In this document: one piece after another, positions 57,888 through 64,000 of the stretch | How positions within the stretch are numbered: position 1 is the first letter of the stretch | Layout: each line of letters begins with the position of its first letter | Assembly: GCA_032690845.1 (NCBI GenBank) | Contig: CM064424.1 | Span: forward strand, 39,693,511-39,757,510 | From: Eleusine coracana subsp. coracana | Lineage: Eukaryota > Streptophyta > Magnoliopsida > Poales > Poaceae | Length of the DNA: 64,000 bases | Reading direction: 5' to 3' | Translations under genes and position numbers: made by a program | Notes under the pieces: model-generated | What the model was told of the DNA's origin: nothing | The model's database searches: none | The model's input: the letters and a program-made list of their open reading frames with translations, nothing else

Positions 57888-58998
57888 AACTTAATATTCC
57901 ACTAAGAACACATGCTCAGAATAGCATAAGGGATGATTGGTAAAAGAAAAGACACGAGGTTTCCGATTCGTTCGATGACCGGTAACGACGTACTTCTGCG
58001 GTCAACGGAGTGAACCGTGGTAACGGGCAAAAATGCTTCATTTCTGGACAACCTTAAAATTTTTATGTTTTACAATTGTTGTAGAGAATTTCTTCATCTT
58101 TCCAACACATACTCACACATATCCATCCAATAAAGTCTCGGGGAGTTATGATCATCCAAAGACAGGGGACAGAAATGAGGCAGTTTCTGATTTTCAGAAA
58201 AAGGCTACTGTTTTTGCAAAATTCGACCTAGTTCCCGATTTTTCTAAGACAAACTTGCTAAACCAAACTTGTAGATCAAAACCTCATATTTCCAACGAGT
58301 ACTTACTCACCTCTATTGAATTAATATTGAGGAAGTTATGCTTGTTTTAGTGAAACTGACTTTTCTGGTAAGGTGGGACACTTACCGGTTAGGTTCAAAT
58401 TTCTGGTTTAGGTGCGGAAGGGGTTCAATTTCGTCCAAAACTTGATCATTTTACATGTTGATAGTAGCAATGACCTTTTTACAGGTTTTGTTAAAGTTGA
58501 ATGCATATGGTGTGCATGGATGCCAATGCTCAATATGACGGTTATATAACTCGATCCATCCGGTGGCACACACACCTCTCACACGTTTGTCTAACGAACT
58601 ACACGTGGTTAGTGTACCTGCAAGAGATTCATCTCAGAAACAATACATCAAATTCAAAAGAAACAAGCCAAAATAACAATGACAGTTTATGCCCAGGTAT
58701 TCGCCCACCCGGAAGGCAGCCGACGTTTAAGCGCATTCGGTCCGCGCATCATCAAAGCCCAGGTCTTTGCCCACCCGGAAGGCGTTCGGTATTTACAGCG
58801 CAACCGATCCGCGCACAAAGACATACCTTCGTTGAAGAGTCCGTAGTTGCAAGTAATTTAAACAAACATAACCCGGGGTTAGCTTTGCCACGTACAAGAC
58901 TCTTATATGGGCACTACTAGTTCGTACCTCACCGTAACGCGTAAAAACGGTTTCTTTACGTTTTTAAACGCTCATTTATGTGTAGCTTATCCCAAGAC
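57888..58998 (-). other. T leader region with 66-bp direct repeat
   Basis: No ORF of note between PBS and orf0. Two tandem copies of about 66 bp (58691-58756 and 58757-58822) share gcccaggt.tt.gcccacccg and gcgcatc-like parts. Confidence 0.6.
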
Positions 58999-59011
58999 GG
59001 CTCTGATACCA
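58999..59011 (-). other. T primer-binding site
   Basis: Minus strand TGGTATCAGAGCC, two bases inside the LTR at 59014. Initiator-Met tRNA type. Confidence 0.9.
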
Positions 59012-59013
59012 GA

Positions 59014-62000
59014 TGTGACAACCCTACTCCGAAAAGTAGAGTATGTCGTACAGGATCGTCTCGGGAGATGGTTAACGAAGTAACCATACACAGCATTCAC
59101 GCATGAACATTCATCATTTACAACATTACATCACTTAAGTGCATAATATTACAAGTACAGAGGTAAAGTATAATTAAGTTCAGATATGCATACATATGTC
59201 CTTAGTACATATTACACAAATTTGCGGAAGCGGTGAAATGACAAAACACAACGTTTAGTCCTACATGAACCATGCCGGCCCTATGGCGATGGCTCACTCA
59301 TCCAGATTAGGAGAACTGGGGACCCATTCGATGGTCCAGTTCTGAGGCTCCTCGCCTTCCCACACAACCTTATTACAACAATTACAATAGGTCGCTTGAG
59401 GATAACCTGAAAAACAACATCAACGCAAAGCCTGAGTATCTAACATACTCCGCAAGACTTACCCGTCAAAAGGTTTACTAAAACCGACTCCTGGCATGCA
59501 GGGGGCTGACCAGGTTTATTTGATATTTGCATAAAAAAAAGCTCCCATTAGCTCTATGCTGCACTTTCAATTTCCTTAAACAAGATTTTACTTTGCTTAT
59601 CATAGAACACAGCTACGGTGAGTTTAGCTAGCTGCTAAGACATGAATATAGCTAAAGAGCAATACATCATAGCATTGTGTATCCCTAGCATAAATAAATT
59701 TCAGAAACTTAACCACAACTTTACTACTTAATATATCATTGCCGCTGCTCGAACAAGAGGTACTCATAACTGCGAGGGACGGCAATTCGAATTGATTTAC
59801 ATCCTGCAGGGAAAACCCAAATACACGACATACGCATCATTTAAGAACACGTATGGCCACCGTTCACAAGATTGCTATAAAGTCGATCCGGGGCCATCGA
59901 TCCCGAGTACACGTCCTCCCCGCGATACAGTACTTCGTATCCGAGGCTTAACCCATGCACTCTCCCGCGGTCCTCAAACCCGTGCATCCACCGTGCTGTT
60001 CACATCACCTCTAGATCGATGAGTACAGTTCAATACTTGTTACAGTTCAATTCCCATATTAAAGGTATGCACTTGGTACAGTTCAATACTTGTTCACGGA
60101 GTTGCAACGATAGGTGCTCCATTTTTATCAAGTTCATCAACCAATTGAATCATAGTTGAATCTATAACCTACCGTTGACTCCACTAGTTTAAGCATAGCA
60201 TTTGTTAACGTAAAAGCTTAGTAACATACCAATCATAGGTCAGTGCGGGAGTATGCAAGTGTGTTTCATCCAAGTCCTACACTTAATGCACAATACAATA
60301 TTCCTAACTTGTGATAAAGAAAAATGACTCGAGTGATAAAATGGGTTATGCACTGGGGCTTGCCTTGGGTATGATCGTAGTTAGCGTCGTCACCAAAGTG
60401 CACTTCAGCTCCTTGCTGGTCCGGTGTGATCTCCTAGGTCTCGATCCCTATATGGAATGGACATGCATTAATGCCAAGGAATACACAAGGTTTCATGGAG
60501 TTTTCTTAATTAAAGTTGGAATGCATGGCATGACAATTCATGGCACTTCCTCCGCAAATAAAAATTTATGACTAATCATTTATTCTTGAATGTGTGCACA
60601 CCGAAGTATGACATGGTAACTACTGAATTTTTGAAGGGGACAAACTTCTAATTACTAGAATGCAACTTTTACTTATCACAATCTTAGTGTAAGTCTACTT
60701 TAACATGAGCATGGCCTAGGTGTTGCTTAAATGACCTCACATGCTGAGGGGGATATGACAATGTAGTACTTAGGGTCAAATTTCAGAAAGTTCATTTTTG
60801 AGCCACTTAGCTAAATTGACCATATGCACCACTAACACTAGGCATAACTAATGGCACTTTGATTTCATAACTAGTTTTAGGTTCCTATGTGTAATTAAGA
60901 ACTAAAGTATATAACTGAAATGAGAATTTCTACTGAAATGTGAAGTTGAGGTATTTTCCATGTACTTTCAGAAATTAATTTATTCCTACTTTCATTAAAT
61001 ACACACATAAAGTAACATTTATATGAAGAAATTCCTAGTTTCTTAGCAAATGATCAATTTCGACAGCAAATTTGTACTTTGTAACTTCAAATTTTTCATG
61101 GGATTTTTCATAAGTGTACAAGTGCATAAGGAACAGAAATGCCAAATTTCATGAATAAATTCCTAGCCAATAATTTATATAAATTCAATTACTGAAAATG
61201 AGGATTATGCAATAATACTGTAAATATGCATAAAAATGGAAATGTGCTTTTGCAGAACGTTTAAGGATGCCCTGAAATGCTTACTGAGCAAATTTCATGA
61301 ATTTACCATTTACACATAATTACTTATGAATTTATTAAGCAAATTAGGGTTGTGACTTTGATGGATTAAATAAATTAATTTACTGAAAAAACTTGGACTT
61401 GATCCTGTTTTCTGGCAGAGCAAGATTTTAGGAGTTGAACAAAATTAATTTCACAATTTTTGGCCTTGTATTTCTCGATATATTGAATTTTGAAGTTTAT
61501 TCAAAGTTCACTGTTATTTACAGTTTTGCCACTGGGTTTAAATCCTATCAGACGCGCGCGCGCGGGCGCGGCGGCCGGCGACGGTGAGCTCGGGCCCGCG
61601 TCTGATCAGCGGCATGGCGGGGGCTCGCGTGCGACTCGGATGGTCTCCATGCCGAGGGGAGCTCGTGGAGGGGGTCGGAGGGGAGATGGTCTCACCGGAG
61701 GTGGCCGGCGACGACGCGCGGTGGCAGAGGCAACTCCGGCGAGGTCCACATGACGGTGCCGAGGGAGAGGGAGGCCGGGGTTCGGTCGAAGAGCTCCGCG
61801 GAGGCTTGGGGATGGTCGGCGTCGAGGAACTCGTCGAGGGGGAAGGTCGGAGGAGGGTTCTCGTCGATGGGGGGGAAGAATATCCCGACGGCGGTGGCTC
61901 GGGCTTCGTGAAATCCGGTGAGCACACTACACGAGGGAGGAAGCGGGACAGAGGGGAGGGAGGTGGTGACCTTGCGCGTTGATTTGTGAAAGAAAAAGGG

Positions 62001-62909
62001 AGTGGGAAGCCACCTAGTCGGAGCTGGACACGGCGGCGGTCATGGCGGGGAAGAACAGAGCACTGGCACGGTTTTCGCCGGGGAGAGGGAGGAGGAGAGG
62101 GTGACGGTGCTCGAGGGTTGATCTAGGGTGTGGGAGAACTGGTTGCGAGTTGAGAGAGTGAGAGAGATGAGGCTGGTGTGCTGCTGCTGCCGCTGCTCCC
62201 CTTTTGACTCGGCCGGCGGAGCGATGGCCGCGAGTGGGTGAGAGAGGAAGAGAGAGGGAGGGAGGGTCGCGCTGTCGGCAGGGGAGTGGCGGTCGGCGGT
62301 GGGCGGCTTCAATTCCCGGCCGGTGGCACAGGGCGGCGAGTTGGCAGCGCAGTGGCCGGAGTGGGGCGACAGGAGAGCGGCAGTGGCGACCGTACCCGGG
62401 TACACCCGGTGTCGGGTTGGAATTGGCCAGAGGGAGAGAATTCTTGACCCGGTTTTGACTCAGAACTTAGAATCGGGTTTGATACAATTCGCCACGTTCC
62501 CTTGCTCCAAACTGGACACCAATTTTTGTGTGGGTTCAGTGAAACGTGTGCTCCAACGTTGCTTTTGGGTGCACCTGCTAGTTTTGCTTTGATAAATTAG
62601 GAAAATTCCAAACCCAAAATACACTTTTCTGACTTTAGGGGAATTTTTAAGGGTATTAAATGGTTACCAAAAATTCTGGAAAACTTCTCAAAATTCTATT
62701 TTTGTATGGAAATTCTGAATATGCAAAAATATTGGGGTACTTCCATGGGTTTTGGTAATGTTTGTGAATGACCCCTTTTTTAATATTATGGACTTAATTA
62801 AGTAGGTTTCCTCTTTTTATTCTTTGGCACATGGATTAATTATACTCTTGCTTAGCCCTTAATTCATGTTAGGTTTTGTTAACCTCATTTTGTGACATGG
62901 GATGTCACA
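59014..62909 (-). repeat. T right LTR (5' LTR of the element)
   Basis: 3,896 bp, starting tgtgacaacc and ending gatgtcaca, matching the left LTR throughout apart from small gaps: a shorter G run (61869-61875) and a replaced tract near 60019-60052. Confidence 0.9.
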
Positions 62910-62914
62910 TCATG

Positions 62915-64000
62915 CACCGTGCTGATATATTTAGCCATCTCCAGATCCTTAGCATGATGTCCTTTTGCCAACTGAGGCGAAGCAAACTGAGAGTCTTAGT
63001 AAATCACCAACCGCTTAGCCCAAGTGCATGTGTCTGCTAAAGGCCCAATAATATGCCCTTGTATTCCGTGGCATTGTTTGTAGTCTTAAAGGCTAGTGTT
63101 GCAGATAAACGGAACGTTTGCCCTCCAGGCGATGTGATGACTGCAGAATAACCTGCCCCCAAGGCCCCTCAGGCACCATCAGTGTAGGATATCCATATTG
63201 GGTCTTCGGGAATGGCTTCAACCAACTCTCCATCTTTTCCGTGCGGTGCCCATTCCGCCATGAACTTGGTTAGAATTCCTTGATAGGTTTGCGAGCAATA
63301 AACGTAATGTTGTACTGGGCCAACTTAGCCACCCATTTCAGCACTCTGCTAGCACTCTAGTCATTGATCAACACATCTAGAAGTGGGTATCTTGTTGGTA
63401 TGGTGATAGTATAATCATCAAAATACTATCATAGTTTGCGTGATGCCATGACTACCGCAAACAACATTTTTTCAATGATAGTATAGTTACGCCATGCCCC
63501 TATCAAAGTCTCAAAAACATAATACACCTACATCTGCTGGACTTTATTCTCGGCCTTTGGTGCCTCGTACACGAGGACAGTGCTAACTACCTTTGGCACC
63601 GCCACAATATATAGGAGGAGAGGTGCCTTCGGTGGTGGGGGCCAGAGAGTAGTAAGCTCCACAAGATAGGCTTTAAGAGACTTGAATGTAGACTGTTGTT
63701 CACTAGACCATGTGAACGTCTGAGGGCCCTTGAGTGCTTCGAAGAACGGCATACTCTTCTCTGCCAACCAAGAGATGAATCTTCTATGGACAACACCAGT
63801 CCTATGAACTTTTGCAACCCAAGAATAGAAGAAGGTGGTTGTATATCCATGATAACTTTCATTTTTACTGGGTTTGGATTGATACCCTCCTTCAAGACCA
63901 GATAGGTCAACAACTTGCCCGAACACACCCCGAACATGCATTTTGCTGGATTAAGCCTCATACGAACACGCCTAAGATTCGCAACCATCCCGGCTAAGTC
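62915..64000 (-). pseudogene. Element B reverse transcriptase end and RNase H
   Basis: Minus-strand pieces: RT thumb MRLNPAKCMFGVCSGKLLTY and LKEGINPNPVKM (about 63965-63870), RNase H connection FTWSSEQQSTFKSLKAYL (about 63710), and further down RLVIY followed by a stop, then DSQFASPQLAKGHHAKDLEM (about 63000-62940), the second RNase H with its Asp. It reaches the T insertion at 62914 and the frame resumes at 48331. Frameshifts and stops throughout. RT active site is outside the window to the right. Confidence 0.75.

Larger units (their letters stand above)
48332..62909 (-). mobile_element. Element T: Tekay-type chromovirus (Ty3/gypsy) with LTRs of about 3.9 kb
   Basis: Two long LTRs (48332-52258 and 59014-62909) begin tgtgaca and end tgtcaca. 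Between them on the minus strand lie PBS, leader, an extra coiled-coil ORF, and gag-pol ending in a chromodomain-like C-terminus. Long LTRs, chromodomain and the upstream ORF fit the Tekay group (RIRE3, RetroSat2 and relatives). LTR copies look highly similar by eye, so insertion is recent relative to the other elements. It lies inside element B, with a 5-bp target duplication with one difference. Three premature stops in gag-pol. Confidence 0.9.
18400..64000 (-). mobile_element. Element B: Ty3/gypsy Tat-lineage element, 5' end beyond window
   Basis: The pieces, in plus coordinates, are: 3' LTR (18400-18912), polypurine tract, antisense ORF part 1 (to 21199), inserted element M, antisense ORF part 2 (43083-45356), pol C-terminus and integrase (46970-48331), inserted element T, then RNase H and RT (62915-64000). 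The reading around T continues in sense (RNase H end on one side, RNxxAD-type ADALA on the other), which shows the two flanks belong together. The lineage call rests on the antisense ORF and the RNase H-to-integrase spacing. Coding parts carry many stops. It was inserted in a copia LTR (C0). Confidence 0.8.

Overview
The window is a nest of transposable elements from a plant nuclear genome, very probably a grass. The evidence is the mix of families: two Ty3/gypsy elements of the Tat lineage (dual RNase H, antisense ORF), one long-LTR chromovirus of the Tekay type, one CRM/Reina-like chromovirus, two SIRE/Maximus-type Ty1/copia elements, hAT-type MITEs, a Helitron terminus and a LINE tail. I find no intact host gene, no tRNA or rRNA gene and no CRISPR array.

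Layout, left to right. Element A (1-8538) is a minus-strand Tat element cut by the window start. Its antisense ORF (1-1722, plus strand) converges on its decayed gag-pol (7940 to 2252). A abuts a plus-strand CRM/Reina-like pol remnant (G2, 8540-12045). Then come a MITE (12584-12864), a probable minus-strand Helitron (13179 to about 15745) and an unclassified stretch. At 17018-18395 lies the tail of a minus-strand copia LTR (C0), which carries a LINE 3' fragment and a 510-bp hAT element.

Element B, a second minus-strand Tat element, starts at 18400 and runs past the window end. It holds most of the rest. The copia element M (21200-43077, minus) sits inside B's antisense ORF with a perfect 5-bp target duplication (ctttg at both ends). 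A second copia element P (22594-31396, plus) sits inside M's 3' LTR. The Tekay element T (48332-62909, minus, LTRs of about 3.9 kb) sits inside B's RNase H/integrase junction; the B reading frame resumes on the other side. B's own coding remnants are at 19380-21199 and 43083-45356 (antisense ORF), 46970-48331 (integrase) and 62915-64000 (RT/RNase H).

The nesting gives a relative order: C0 LTR; then the LINE, hAT and B insertions; then M into B; then P into M. T into B is independent of M. The oddest structural feature is at 39803-43077. There M's 5' side reads partial LTR, then a 1.46-kb second copy of the B sequence that precedes M on the left, then a complete LTR. This fits a tandem duplication followed by LTR-LTR collapse, or an exchange with a solo-LTR allele. 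Most coding regions are broken by stops and frameshifts. T is the best preserved: its gag-pol is one frame of about 1,500 codons with three premature stops.
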